The notes under the pieces are model-generated. The model did not search any database, was not told the origin of the DNA, and worked only from the letters and a program-made list of their open reading frames with translations. The position numbers were made by a program, and so were the translations under genes. A stretch of 64,000 nt of DNA, taken from assembly GCA_949294185.1 (NCBI GenBank), contig CASFGA010000003.1, positions 1 to 64,000 on the forward strand, given 5' to 3'. Positions 1-10,000 of the stretch are shown one piece after another; positions within the stretch are counted from its first letter, which is position 1; every line of letters begins with the position of its first letter. Source of the stretch: an uncultured Bacteroides sp. GTDB lineage: Bacteria > Bacteroidota > Bacteroidia > Bacteroidales > Bacteroidaceae.

Positions 1-15
1 TTGCTGCACGAAAAC

Positions 16-56
16 GCTCGTTATATGTCTGCCAAAAATGTTTTGATGTAACGAGC
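16..56. repeat. Inverted repeat over the 3' end of the recombinase gene
   Basis: GCTCGTTA (16-23) and TAACGAGC (49-56) are perfect 8-bp inverted copies separated by 25 bases. They include the recombinase stop codon. In the gene's reading direction the second arm is followed by GTTTTC, so a weak terminator is possible. A recombinase crossover half-site is the other option. Neither can be proven from this window. Confidence 0.4.
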
Positions 57-629
57 CAATGTGTTTCTATCTACCTTACATATTACAGCTATCTTTCGTT
101 TAGATATATTTGCATTCAGAAGTTCTTGAATCAAGCGTCTTTTCTTGTGCAACTTATATTTTTCAGGAGAACTTCTCTTCCCTTTTGGACGACCTAAGAT
201 TACACCCTCTGCTTTTTTTCGTGCTAATGCTTCTTTTGTACGTTGACTAATCAAGTTACGTTCAATTTCCGCAGATAAACCAAAAGCAAATGCCAATACT
301 TTGCTTTGAATGTCCTCGCCTAAACGATAGTTATCTTTAATTGTCCAAACTTTACACTCTTTGGTCATGCAAAGGTTAAGAATCTCCATTATCATAAAAA
401 GATTCCTTCCTAAACGTGAGAGTTCTGCACAAATTATAAGGTCATCCTTTTTAATTTGCTTGAGCAGTTTACCTAATTCCCTTTTGTTATAGGATTTAGT
501 TCCACTGATAGTTTCTTCTATCCAACCATCAATTTTGAGATTTTCACGTTCACAAAAATTGTTGATTTCAAAACGCTGATTCTCTACAGTCTGCTTATCA
601 CTGCTTACTCTAATGTATCCGTATATCAT
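21..629 (-). CDS. Serine site-specific recombinase (resolvase/invertase family)
   Basis: This 202-residue protein has the small serine recombinase layout. The catalytic domain starts with YIRVS at residues 5-9, where Ser9 is the predicted nucleophile. ELSRLGRN follows at 69-76, the long E-helix (AEIERN, then RTKEALARKK) covers about 120-140, GRPKG is at 146-150, and a C-terminal helix-turn-helix lies at about 165-195. This is the Hin/Gin-like architecture shared with the Bacteroides Mpi-type DNA invertases that flip promoters of surface genes. That makes inversion the first guess, but the family also contains resolvases and the sequence alone does not decide. The gene ends 20 bases from the window edge, so its likely substrate DNA may lie outside. 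An 8-bp inverted repeat overlaps its 3' end. No good TAnnTTTG promoter was seen upstream. Confidence 0.9.
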   Translation of the reverse strand: MIYGYIRVSSDKQTVENQRFEINNFCERENLKIDGWIEETISGTKSYNKRELGKLLKQIKKDDLIICAELSRLGRNLFMIMEILNLCMTKECKVWTIKDNYRLGEDIQSKVLAFAFGLSAEIERNLISQRTKEALARKKAEGVILGRPKGKRSSPEKYKLHKKRRLIQELLNANISKRKIAVICKVDRNTLARYIKTFLADI

Positions 630-778
630 AATAAACTATTGTTTTTATCCAATAGGCTACGGAAATATGTTAATAAAAGAGTTACAGTAAACAGATATAA
701 ATAGCAAGAAACATCCCTCTATCTACTTTGCTTTTGTTTGTATAAAAGCGTTGGCTTAATATAAAATGGGGCAGATTG

Positions 779-796
779 TGTCATAAATGTGTCATT
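779..796. repeat. Short direct repeat GTGTCAT
   Basis: Two copies of GTGTCAT (779-785 and 790-796) are separated by AAAT, between the recombinase promoter region and the tRNA terminator. The function is unknown. No second copy of the tRNA 3' end is present, so there is no support for an att site. Confidence 0.35.
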
Positions 797-800
797 CACA

Positions 801-837
801 AAAGCAAAAAGGAGCTAAGCCAATCGCTTAACTCCTT
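801..837 (-). terminator. Intrinsic terminator after tRNA-Pro
   Basis: A 12-bp stem with one G-T pair (arms 809-820 and 826-837, loop CAATC) is followed on the minus strand by a run of five T and then GCTTT. It sits 12 bases past the tRNA 3' end and would end the tRNA transcript. Confidence 0.8.
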
Positions 838-849
838 CATTTCCACCAG

Positions 850-924
850 TCGGGGTGACTGGATTCGAACCAGCGACCACACGCCCCCCAGACGCGTACT
901 CTAACCGGGCTGAGCTACACCCCA
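850..924 (-). tRNA. tRNA-Pro (anticodon GGG)
   Basis: The 75-base minus-strand sequence folds as a standard cloverleaf. The acceptor arm is TGGGGTG (918-924) paired with CACCCCG (851-857), with discriminator A from position 850. The D arm is GCTC/GAGT and the anticodon stem is CGCGT/GCGTG. The loop CTGGGGG gives anticodon GGG, and the T arm contains GTTCGAATC. The first acceptor pair is U-G. CCA is not encoded, so it would be added after transcription. The gene reads proline codons CCC/CCU. Confidence 0.96.
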
Positions 925-996
925 TAGCAAACAAAAAAAAGAGTTTTTATTATTGCAGGCTCTATCCTGAAGTCTGTTTCAAAAACATTGTCCGCT

Positions 997-1530
997 TTAC
1001 AACGCGAGCAGATGGCCGAGGCGCTTGCGCAAAAACTTCAACGCCTTATACATGTGGGCTTCCACCGTACGCAAGGAAATGTTCATCACATCGGCTATGT
1101 CTTTGTTTTTCATGTCATGCAGATAGCTGAGCTTAAAGACTTCCTTACACTTTTCTGGCAGCTCGTTGATTGCTTCGTGAATTTCACGACACAGTTCACG
1201 GTTCTCTATCCGGCGGATGACATCCGAATGATCCGGCTGATAAAACTCCAGACGCTTCTGATAAAAAGCCTCCTCTTCTGCATTATAATTGTCAACGATA
1301 GCACGATGCTTCAAGCAGTTCAAGGCTTTAGTATAAACGGAACGATAAAGAAACGCCTGTATCTGCTCGCCTGCTTCAATGTGTTCACGGCGACGCCACA
1401 ACTCCAGAAAGACATCTTGCACGACATCTTCCGCCTCCTCTTCTCCCACAAGGCGCATGGCATAAAACAGGAGTCCGGCATAGTATTTTCGGAACAAGGC
1501 TTTATATGTCGTTTCAAACGTTTCTTCCAT
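997..1530 (-). CDS. ECF-type RNA polymerase sigma factor
   Basis: This is a 177-residue sigma-70 family protein of the ECF type. It has region 2 (AEDVVQDVFLELWRRR, core binding and -10 recognition) in the N-terminal half. Region 4 (LPEKCKEVFKLSYLHD to SLRTVEAHMYKAL) lies at the C-terminus, a helix-turn-helix for -35 recognition. The ATG at 1530 is chosen because the longer frame would begin with TTG inside the predicted leader. A good promoter (1562-1591) also places the transcript start about 25 bases upstream of this ATG. No anti-sigma (FecR) gene follows, unlike many Bacteroides ECF loci. The gene lies downstream of a SusC/SusD pair but behind a terminator, so it is probably a separate unit. 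Its target promoters are unknown. Confidence 0.93.
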   Translation of the reverse strand: MEETFETTYKALFRKYYAGLLFYAMRLVGEEEAEDVVQDVFLELWRRREHIEAGEQIQAFLYRSVYTKALNCLKHRAIVDNYNAEEEAFYQKRLEFYQPDHSDVIRRIENRELCREIHEAINELPEKCKEVFKLSYLHDMKNKDIADVMNISLRTVEAHMYKALKFLRKRLGHLLAL

Positions 1531-1561
1531 CAACAGCTCTTTTATATTGCACAAGGTTCTG

Positions 1562-1591
1562 CAAATGTAACAATTCCTTTATACATACAAA
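1562..1591 (-). promoter_or_regulatory. Promoter of the ECF sigma gene
   Basis: On the minus strand TTTG (1588-1591), 18 bases and TACATTTG (1562-1569) match the Bacteroides -33/-7 pattern. They sit between the susD terminator and the sigma ATG. Confidence 0.7.
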
Positions 1592-1611
1592 ACACAAGTT
1601 TGTTTTTTTCG

Positions 1612-1663
1612 ATAAAAAAGGCTGCTTTAAAGTTTTTCTATACGAAGACTTTAAGGCAGCCTT
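1612..1663 (-). terminator. Terminator after the first SusC/SusD operon
   Basis: A 16-bp stem with one G-T pair (1618-1633 with 1648-1663) is followed by a T run on the minus strand. It lies 25 bases after the susD stop codon and separates this operon from the sigma gene. Confidence 0.8.
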
Positions 1664-1687
1664 TTCCAGACCGGCAAAACCGATTTA

Positions 1688-3373
1688 TTACCAGCCCGTC
1701 AGCTGTTCAAGATTCGGATTGTTGTTCACATCATCAATCGGCATCGGAATCCATGCACGCACCTTGTTGAAGTACAGGCTATATTTGTTCGAGCGCTTCT
1801 TAACGCGGTTCAAGAAGTCGTCATCGCGTGATATTCCCCAACGGCGAAGGTCTACCAGACGCTCACATTCAAAAGCCGTCTCTTTCATATCTTCGATTTC
1901 AAGCACCTTCATGAAGTCTTCCAATGTACCGGCTCCATTGTTTTCAAATGCAGCATAACCGTATTCGGCATTAAAGTCCGTCACTTCTCCGCTTGTCGCC
2001 TCAGTAAAGACGGCATTCTCCTTGTAGTTCTGACGCTCTCCCAAGTCGCACAGACCGGCACGGTTTCTCACATCATTCAACTGCTCTACAGCTCCCGGCA
2101 AATCGCCTGTCTGCGCCAGACATTCCGCATAGTCCAGCTTGATTTCTCCCAAACGGAAGATACGGTTGTTAGTACCCTCGCTGTTGTCAGAATTCACCGT
2201 CTCCCAACTTTCATTCTGAGCGGTATACTTGTTTATCCAGATACGCTGCTCATTCCACTGTTCAGCATTGTATCCGGTCGTTGCGTCCCATGCCTGCCAC
2301 TGCACGTGATCCGGGAAATCCGTAAAGATATCCGGATAAAGGACAGACGAGGTAATGCGTTCGTCCCACTTCCCATCTACCGTCTTCTCGTTTTTGAAGG
2401 CAGTCAGCACCCAAAGTTCAGCGTTAAAGTCGCCCCATCCCAGCGGGCCCGGAGCCAGAAACTTCCACCGCCACATGCTTTGCGAGGGAACTGTACTGTT
2501 GTTTGTGGTTTCATAATAGTTCTGCCATCCGTAGGCCGAAGAAGCGGCATTCTGGATTTCAAATATAGATTCACTATTGTTTTCCGTATTGATGCTGAAA
2601 TTATCAAACTGGTTGTCCACCAATTGGAATCCCCCATTCTTCACAACATCCTCAAAGTAAGGCAAAGCTTCGGCGTAATGATATCCTCCGGTCAGATAGT
2701 CTCCCCAGTTCATGTAAGTCTTTCCGGCCACACAGGCGGCAAACCATTTCGTTACGCGGTATTCACCGTTGCTGTAAGAGGCGGGCAGTGTCTTGTAGGC
2801 ATAGTCTGCATCGTCGATGATACGCTGGCAGAGTTCGCCGAACTCGCTTGCCTCAGGTTGGTCGCCTGCTTCAGCCACATAATCCACATACGGCGGAATC
2901 TGATACAGCATGGCAAGCTGATAGTAGGCGTATGCACGGATGGCACGAGCCTGCGCTACAATCTGCTCCTTGTCATACGTTGCCCATTCGGTAATATTCT
3001 CGGCGTAGGTTATCACCTGATTGCAGCGGGAAATCTGCTCGTACAGACGGTTCCACGCCAGCCAGTTCCAGTTGATGTTCACATTTGAATAAACCATGTT
3101 GCAGAACTGCTGGTTGTCCACATTGCCTGAATAGGAAACCACCTCGTCGCTCTGCCCGGAGAACAACATAAAACTTGAGCAGGCATAATGGTTGCTCCAG
3201 AATGAATGATAGACACCCGTCAGCGACGAATTGATGTCGTCTTCGGTAGAGAATGCCGTAGCCGTGGTCAGCGAGTTCGGATTCTCCAGATCAAGCAGGT
3301 CGGAGCAGGATACCGCAAAGAGAGATACCGCACCGAGTGCCAGTGCTTTATATGTATATTTGTTAAGTTTCAT
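1688..3373 (-). CDS. SusD/RagB family outer-membrane lipoprotein
   Basis: The 561-residue protein starts with a lipoprotein signal peptide ending VSC, so Cys23 is the predicted lipidated residue, followed by SDLLDLENPN. Alpha-helical SusD-like segments follow (EQIVAQARAIRAYAYYQLAM is typical of the TPR-like core). The C-terminus has RRWG and an RAWIPMP motif as in SusD_RagB domains. SusD proteins cap the SusC channel and bind the incoming glycan or peptide at the cell surface. The start is 12 bases after the preceding susC stop, so the two are co-transcribed. No glycosidase or sensor gene is nearby, so the substrate cannot be inferred. Confidence 0.95.
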   Translation of the reverse strand: MKLNKYTYKALALGAVSLFAVSCSDLLDLENPNSLTTATAFSTEDDINSSLTGVYHSFWSNHYACSSFMLFSGQSDEVVSYSGNVDNQQFCNMVYSNVNINWNWLAWNRLYEQISRCNQVITYAENITEWATYDKEQIVAQARAIRAYAYYQLAMLYQIPPYVDYVAEAGDQPEASEFGELCQRIIDDADYAYKTLPASYSNGEYRVTKWFAACVAGKTYMNWGDYLTGGYHYAEALPYFEDVVKNGGFQLVDNQFDNFSINTENNSESIFEIQNAASSAYGWQNYYETTNNSTVPSQSMWRWKFLAPGPLGWGDFNAELWVLTAFKNEKTVDGKWDERITSSVLYPDIFTDFPDHVQWQAWDATTGYNAEQWNEQRIWINKYTAQNESWETVNSDNSEGTNNRIFRLGEIKLDYAECLAQTGDLPGAVEQLNDVRNRAGLCDLGERQNYKENAVFTEATSGEVTDFNAEYGYAAFENNGAGTLEDFMKVLEIEDMKETAFECERLVDLRRWGISRDDDFLNRVKKRSNKYSLYFNKVRAWIPMPIDDVNNNPNLEQLTGW

Positions 3374-3385
3374 AGCATTGATGTT

Positions 3386-6300
3386 TTAGAAGTTCAGATT
3401 AATACCCAAGATGAATGAACGCGGATTCGGATTGATGATGTTGGCCACACCCGGCGTAAACAAGTTGGTATTGATGTAGTCCGGATCATATCCGTCGAAT
3501 CCGGTAAAGCACAGCAGGTTCTGGGCCGTAAGCGTAATCTTGGCCGAATCCATGAACTTGGCGAAAAATCCTTTTGCCCGGTAAGTGTATCCGAGAGAAA
3601 TGGTGCTGAACTTGAAATAGTCGCCTCTTTCCAGCCATCGGTCGCTGTAGTTCAAGTCGTTGTAGGTATATCCCCAAGCCGTGCGCGGATATCGCGCGTC
3701 ATTGTGCTTGTTCGTCTCGCTCCAGATATTGTTGTAATAGTCACGGCTTATCTGATGCTGGCTTGTCAGTGCGTCTGTGCGGGCGCGGGTTCCATTATAC
3801 ACCCACTTGAAGAACTGTCCGAACCCGAAGAGCTGCAGGCTCCAGTCTTTGTAATTGACATTGATGTTCAGGCTTGCCTCCAGTTTCGGCCACGGCGACT
3901 TGTCGGTCTGAAGCTGACGGTCGTTCATATCGATGGTGCCGTCATTATTATAGTCCACATACTTCACATCACCCGCCTTGGCATTGGGTATGCCGCTGGC
4001 AGCCGCTTCCTCATCGGTCTGGAACAGTCCGTCCGTCTCTACCAAATAGAACAGACCTATCGGATTCCCTACTTTAGACAAGGTAGTCGTCGCATCGTAG
4101 CTGTCTACACCGTAACCCAATCCGGTAAGCTTGTTCTTGTTGTGAGACAGATTCAAGCCAACAGAATACGACCAGTCGTCGTTGATGTCGTCACGCCAAC
4201 TCAGTGACAGTTCCACACCGCTGTTCTTGATCGAGGCCGAGTTGACCACCGGATTGCTTACCGAACCTACCGAGTGCAGAATCTGCTGCGTGTAAAGCAC
4301 ATCTTCCGACTTCGAGATGTAATATTCCAGCGAAGCCTGCAAGCGGTTGTTCAGAAAGGCCATGTCCACACCTATATTCGTACTCTTTTTCTTTTCCCAC
4401 TTCAAGTCTGTATTGGCGATATCGGTCACACCCTGCCCGTTGGCCGAAATCGAACCTTGTCCTACAAAGTCATAGCCCAGATAGTTGTTGATAACCGACA
4501 TGTAGTCGTAGTCGCCGATGTTCTGGCTGCCCAGCACACCGTAGCTTGCACGGAGTTTCAGGTCGTTCATCCAGTCAATGTTGTAGAAACTTTCACGGCT
4601 GATTCTCCATCCTAAAGACACTGACGGGAAAGTTCCCCAACGATTGTCTTTCGACAGACGGGAACTGCCGTCGCGACGTACTGTCGCCTGCACCAGATAG
4701 CGTCCGTCAAAGTCGTAGTTCACACGACCGAAGTAAGACAGAAGCCTTGACTGGGTATTCGTACCCGTAGCCGATGACACGGTTGTGCCGCTCGACACAT
4801 TGGTCAGATAATATCCTCCGGCCGTATGCACCAGATTCTGGCTTCCTGCACCTTCATCGCGATACTGTGTATCCTGATAAGACTGTCCCAACACGGCAGA
4901 AAGATTGTGCTTGTCGAATGTCTTGTTGAAGGAAAGCGTGTTTTCAATCAAATAGTTGGTAGTCCGCGTGGAAGAAGAATTGGCAAACGAACTGGTATCG
5001 GTAAATCCGTAGGCGTACGCATAGCCTGTCCCCCAACTGTTGAACTGTGTATCGGTAATTGTCATACCCAAGTTCAACTTATAGGTCAGCCAGTCGGTAA
5101 TCTTGGCCTCCGCCCAAGCAGAACCTCTCAAATAGAGGTCGGCGTTCTTCTCCCATCCATTAGAATCATCGGATGCGGCCACCACGTTATAGGCATTGGT
5201 GTTGGCATAGTTCAGATTACCGTATCCCCAACCGTTCTTTCCGTATACATCATCATGCACCGCAATGACAGGCACATTGCCCACTACAGAAACAAGTGTC
5301 GTCTCATCATAAGCTTTGGCATGAGAGTGGATGTTTGTCTTGCCGATATTAAGAGACTCTCCGAAAGTAAAGATACCCGCCTTGAACTCTCCGCGCATAC
5401 TTGTGGTAAAACGGTTCATGGATTCGCTGATTTCATATCCGCTATTGTCCAAATAACCGAACGACACACGGAAGTTGGAATTCTCGCCACCACCGCTTAC
5501 GGCAAAGTTGTACTCTTGCAGGAATCCGGTTTTCATGTATTCGTCCTGCCAGTCAGTGTTGTGTTGCCAAAATGCAGGAATGCCATCGGTATAAGTCCCC
5601 TTGTCAAGGCCGTTCTGATAGACCTGCGTCATCATGCTGCGCCATTCATCGCCGTTCACGAAATCAAGCTGACGCATGTTCTGCAAAGCCAGTTGTGTGG
5701 AAAACTCCACCTTCGTCTTTCCCTGCTTTCCGCTTTTTGTGGTGATGATAATCACACCATTCGCCGCACGCGAACCGTAGATGGCAGCAGCGGAAGCATC
5801 CTTCAGAATCTGGATAGACTCGATATCGTTGGTGTTGAAGCCCACGTTGTTGTCTGTCGGCACACCATCTATAATATATAGCGGGTCGACATTCGTCAGG
5901 TTTCCTGTACCACGAATCTGGATAAATGGCAGGTCGCCGATAGATCCGCTGGTATGCACCGTCACGCCCGGAGCACTACCCTGCAAGGCATCACCGATAG
6001 AAGTGACCGAACGGTTCTTGAAGTCGTCCGTCTTGACTACAGACACCGCACCCGTCAAGTCCGACTTCTTGATGGTTCCATAACCGATAACGACCGTTTC
6101 CTCCAACATCACGTTATCGTCCGCCATCTTCACATTGATGACACTCTGTCCGTTTACAGGAATCTTCTGGGTAACCATCCCCACATAAGAGAAAACCAGT
6201 GTTGCATCAGAAGCAACATTCTCCAGTGTATAGTTTCCGTCAAGGTCGGTAATGACACCGTTTGTCGTTCCCTCCACCTGCACGGCTGCCCCTATGACAG

Positions 6301-6463
6301 GAAAATCCGAAGAATCGGTCACCGTACCGTTAACGGTTACCGTCTGTCCCAACAATTGAGTAGTAGCCACCATCAGGAGTGCAAGTATCATACCCGCACG
6401 CCCCCACGGAGCCTGATGCAGCAGACCTATCAAATGTCTGCTTTTGCTCACATCTGCTTTCAT
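3386..6463 (-). CDS. SusC/RagA family TonB-dependent outer-membrane transporter (no STN domain)
   Basis: The protein has 1025 residues. A hydrophobic export segment (about 24-40) is followed by a carboxypeptidase-D-like regulatory domain (VNGTVTDSSDFPVIGA; DLDGNYTL). The plug follows, with the SusC-type PLYIIDGVP and AAAIYGSRAANGVIIITTK motifs, then the beta-barrel ending in FILGINLNF. It imports an oligomeric nutrient across the outer membrane with energy from TonB-ExbBD. It lacks the N-terminal STN domain, so it probably does not signal to an anti-sigma factor. The basic N-terminus before the hydrophobic stretch is longer than usual, about 22 residues. It is the first gene of a two-gene operon with susD. 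Arg and Gly codons are mostly CGC/GGC, unlike the second SusC. Confidence 0.96.
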   Translation of the reverse strand: MKADVSKSRHLIGLLHQAPWGRAGMILALLMVATTQLLGQTVTVNGTVTDSSDFPVIGAAVQVEGTTNGVITDLDGNYTLENVASDATLVFSYVGMVTQKIPVNGQSVINVKMADDNVMLEETVVIGYGTIKKSDLTGAVSVVKTDDFKNRSVTSIGDALQGSAPGVTVHTSGSIGDLPFIQIRGTGNLTNVDPLYIIDGVPTDNNVGFNTNDIESIQILKDASAAAIYGSRAANGVIIITTKSGKQGKTKVEFSTQLALQNMRQLDFVNGDEWRSMMTQVYQNGLDKGTYTDGIPAFWQHNTDWQDEYMKTGFLQEYNFAVSGGGENSNFRVSFGYLDNSGYEISESMNRFTTSMRGEFKAGIFTFGESLNIGKTNIHSHAKAYDETTLVSVVGNVPVIAVHDDVYGKNGWGYGNLNYANTNAYNVVAASDDSNGWEKNADLYLRGSAWAEAKITDWLTYKLNLGMTITDTQFNSWGTGYAYAYGFTDTSSFANSSSTRTTNYLIENTLSFNKTFDKHNLSAVLGQSYQDTQYRDEGAGSQNLVHTAGGYYLTNVSSGTTVSSATGTNTQSRLLSYFGRVNYDFDGRYLVQATVRRDGSSRLSKDNRWGTFPSVSLGWRISRESFYNIDWMNDLKLRASYGVLGSQNIGDYDYMSVINNYLGYDFVGQGSISANGQGVTDIANTDLKWEKKKSTNIGVDMAFLNNRLQASLEYYISKSEDVLYTQQILHSVGSVSNPVVNSASIKNSGVELSLSWRDDINDDWSYSVGLNLSHNKNKLTGLGYGVDSYDATTTLSKVGNPIGLFYLVETDGLFQTDEEAAASGIPNAKAGDVKYVDYNNDGTIDMNDRQLQTDKSPWPKLEASLNINVNYKDWSLQLFGFGQFFKWVYNGTRARTDALTSQHQISRDYYNNIWSETNKHNDARYPRTAWGYTYNDLNYSDRWLERGDYFKFSTISLGYTYRAKGFFAKFMDSAKITLTAQNLLCFTGFDGYDPDYINTNLFTPGVANIINPNPRSFILGINLNF

Positions 6464-7087
6464 AATAAATAAAGATTAAGTTAAACATAAAAGGATACTC
6501 TTGCTTGTTCATAAGCTCCTAAATTCTCTAAAATTGCGGTGTAAAGTTGCAAAAAATTGTATAAACGTAAGGTGGACGAATGTATTTTTCGGGTGGATAT
6601 TTGGAGACAGCCCGCTTTTTAACGACCGGCCGCCCCTTCTCCCCGTCAGATTCAAGTCTTATCCGGCGGCAAACAGCTTTTATCAAAAGAGCATAACCGT
6701 TTTTCACCGAAGCAAATGCAGACTTTCCTCCCGTTCGTTCTGCGTGAAGTTCCTGCAATTCTCCCTACACCCCTACTTTTTTCATGCAAGAAAATCTGTT
6801 CAAGCCTGTCATGCATGCAGGGAAACATGCCGGGAGGTGTGCGGGGAGATTTTTCCCAACACGCTTCCCCTACATTTCCTGCCGTGCAGGCGGAAAGAAG
6901 AAATGTCTTTTTGCCTCTCCATATTCTTATAAGACAAGCAGATATGGCACCAAAACAAAAAACGGTTAGTCCAAACTCACTTTTTTCTTAAAAAATTTCA
7001 ATTTCCACTAAGTAGTTTGTAAAAGACAATTGTTATTTCTATAGTTTTCCTAAAAAAGGGAGAAGAGAAATTCATTAGTATATTTAT
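6464..7087. other. Divergent spacer between two SusC genes
   Basis: This stretch has no supported gene. The 60-140 residue frames in it lack family features and good starts. It must hold both susC promoters. Toward the left gene, the only -7-like string is TACGTTTA on the minus strand (6562-6569). GGTGGA occurs twice, 21 bases apart (6571 and 6592), just upstream of it, a possible regulator site. The middle (6620-6900) is GC-richer with no clear long hairpin. A small RNA cannot be excluded. Confidence 0.5.
7016..7048 (+). promoter_or_regulatory. Candidate promoter of the second SusC gene
   Basis: TTTG (7016-7019) is followed after about 20 bases by TATAGTTTT (7040-7048), a loose match to the Bacteroides -33/-7 pattern. 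It would give a leader of about 35 bases before the ATG at 7088. The match is weak. Confidence 0.35.
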
Positions 7088-10000
7088 ATGTCTAACCTTA
7101 GAAAAGCAGGTATGAGAAGCAAAAACTCGTGCATGAGCTCGAAGAAACTCGTTCGGGCATTATTGGTTTCGACACTGTTTACTGTGCCTACACAGTTGGT
7201 GTCTGCGCAATTAAACATTGCATTGACCAATACTCAGTTGGGGACTATGATCCAGCAGATTCAGTCACAGTCCCAGTATCAATTCTTTTACGATGACGAA
7301 CTGGCAGACACGCCTATCGGAACAGTCAAGGCAAGCGGTTCTTCCGTAGAAGAAGTACTCGACCAGGCATTGGCAGGAAAGGGAATCAGCTACCGTGTAG
7401 ATGATAATGTCATCTATCTGAGCAAGGAAAACTCTTCCACTACCACTGCTTCAGTTAACTCAGTGCAGCAGGATCAGCAGCAGATTACGGGCCGCATCAT
7501 CGACTCGACAGGCGAACCGCTGATCGGTGTATCCATCATCGAAAAGGGCACGACCAACGGTACCATCACCGATTGGGACGGTAACTACACCCTGAGCGCA
7601 CCGACAGGCGCTACCCTCCAGTATTCCTACATCGGCTACCAGAGCGTGGAAATGGTGGTGGAAGCCGGAAAGACGGTCATCGACCTGACGATGAAAGAAG
7701 ATACCGAAATGCTGGACGAAGTGGTGGTAACCGCATTGGGTATCAAGCGTGAAAAGAAGATGTTGGGTTACGCCGTTCAGGAACTGAAGAGCGACGAACT
7801 GAACAAGACGGGCGACCCGTCGGTAACAAGCGCCCTTCAGGGTAAGGTAGCCGGTCTGTCAATGAACACATCAGCCACCGGTCTGGGCGGTTCTACGAAG
7901 ATCACCATCCGTGGTAACTCTTCATTGAGCGACAACAACCAGCCGCTGTGGATTGTGGACGGTGTGCCGTTCAGCGACAACGCCGGTGTGGGAGAAGCTA
8001 CATTCTATGGCGGTGTTGACCGTGGCGGTGCTTCTTTGGATATCAATCCGGACGACATCGAAAGCATCTCTGTATTGAAAGGCCCTAACGCCGCAGCCCT
8101 TTACGGTAGCCGCGCAGGTAACGGTGTTATCTTGGTGACTACGAAGAAAGGTTCAAAGAAAGACGGATTCGGTGTGCGCTACAGCGGCAACTTCACCTGG
8201 ACAAAAATCGCCGAGACCTTGGAAATGCAAAACCGCTACGGACAAGGACACATCAATACCGACCCGACCAAAGGTGCTACCGGTGCCATCTACTCTAATG
8301 AAGACGGCTCAAGCTGGGGTCCGGCTTTGGACGGAAGCATGCAAGAGGCATGGAACGGTGAAACTTATCCGTATCTGGCTTACGGCAACAAGCTGAAAGA
8401 CTATTTTGAAACCGGCTTCTCTCAGACTCACAACGTTTCAATCCAGAACGGTACGGAGACTTCTCACTACCGTGCATCATTCGGCCAGTCAAGCAACAAG
8501 GGTGTATTCCCGAACGAAGAGCTGAGCCGTACGAACATCGACTTGAATGCCGGAACCGAGCTGAACAAGTATTTTTCTATGGACGGTAAAATTTCATTGT
8601 CACGCACAAAAGCTACCGACCGTCCGGAATACGGTACTTACGGTGCCATCAACCAGTTGATGGGCATTCCTAACAATGTCCGTCTGCAAGACCTGATGCA
8701 GTATTCGGATGCCGACCACGTACATGTAAACTGGAACGGTCCGTCTGCAGGCGTACGTAACCCATATTATGTATTGAATCAGCGTCACAATTCAGACGAG
8801 CGTTGGCGTGCTTTCGGTTACTACAACGCCAAGATCAACTTTACAGACTGGTTGCACTTCTCAGCTAAATATGCGTTCGACTACTATCGTACCCGTATTG
8901 AAAGCACTAATGCCGGCGATGGTATCAACAACGAAACTACCATATCAACCATCACCAACGATGAAATGAGCCGCAACGAAGAAAACTTCTTCGAATCAAA
9001 CGCTGAATTCATGTTGATGGGTGACAAACAGCTTACTGACAACTTCCGTCTGGGCTTCAACTTAGGTGCAAACTTCATGTACCAGCGTTATGAAATGTTG
9101 GGAGCTGCCGTAGGTAACAGAGTTGACAAGACTTCTTGGATGCTGAATGCCGCCAACCAAATCAACTCTGTAAGCGAAGACGGTTACAAGCGTGCCATGA
9201 ACTCTGTATTCGGTTCTGCACAGTTGGCATGGAAAGAATATCTGTCTTTGGACTTGACCGCCCGTAACGACTGGTCATCTACACTGCCGAAACAGAACAA
9301 TTCATTCTTCTACCCGTCTGCCAACCTGAGCTTCGTTATTTCCGACTTCGTCCGTTCACTCGACAAGACTCTGCCAAGTTGGATTACATTCGCAAAACTG
9401 CGTCTGTCTGCCGCTCAGGTAGGTAAGGATACCGACCCGTATCAGCTGTACAACACCTATTCATTCAAATATGATAAAGGTGTGCTGACTCCGAGCAAAG
9501 ACAATGTGAAGATGAACGATCAGCTGAAACCGGAAATCGCAACTTCATACGAAGTAGGTCTGGACATGAAGTTCTTCGACAATCGTCTGGGATTCGACTT
9601 CACTTACTACTACAGCAAGACGAAGAACCAGATTATGAAAGTGCCTGCTGCCGCACCATGGTCAGGCGGACAATGGGTGAATGCCGGTTTGATTTCAAAT
9701 CAGGGTGTTGAATTGATGATTTATTCTACCATCGTAGACACGAAAGACTTTACTTTCGACCTGAACGTGAACATGGCTCACAACGTTTCAACAGTTAAGG
9801 AACTGGCTCCCGACTATAATGTTTCCTACATGTTCTTCAACGGCGACGGAAACTTCCCGATCAAGGTAGGTGCCCGCGAAGGTGAAAAATTGGGCGAAAT
9901 CTATGCCGGAACATTGTATCAACGTGATGAAAACGGTAACATCTTGATCAATAAGGAAAACGGTCTGCCGATGACAATTACTGACGAGAGCCAACGCGTT

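Noticed and set aside
630..924. Integrated element attached at the tRNA-Pro 3' end
   Set aside because: The recombinase is a small invertase-type enzyme, no duplicate of the tRNA 3' end was seen, and the tRNA keeps its own terminator.
4826..5881. 351-residue open frame on the plus strand inside the first susC
   Set aside because: It is antisense to a clear SusC plug and barrel, has no family motif and arises from the codon bias of the real gene.
6464..7087. Small genes in the divergent spacer (several 60-140 residue frames)
   Set aside because: None has a convincing start, domain or composition. The stretch is better explained as promoter and leader DNA.
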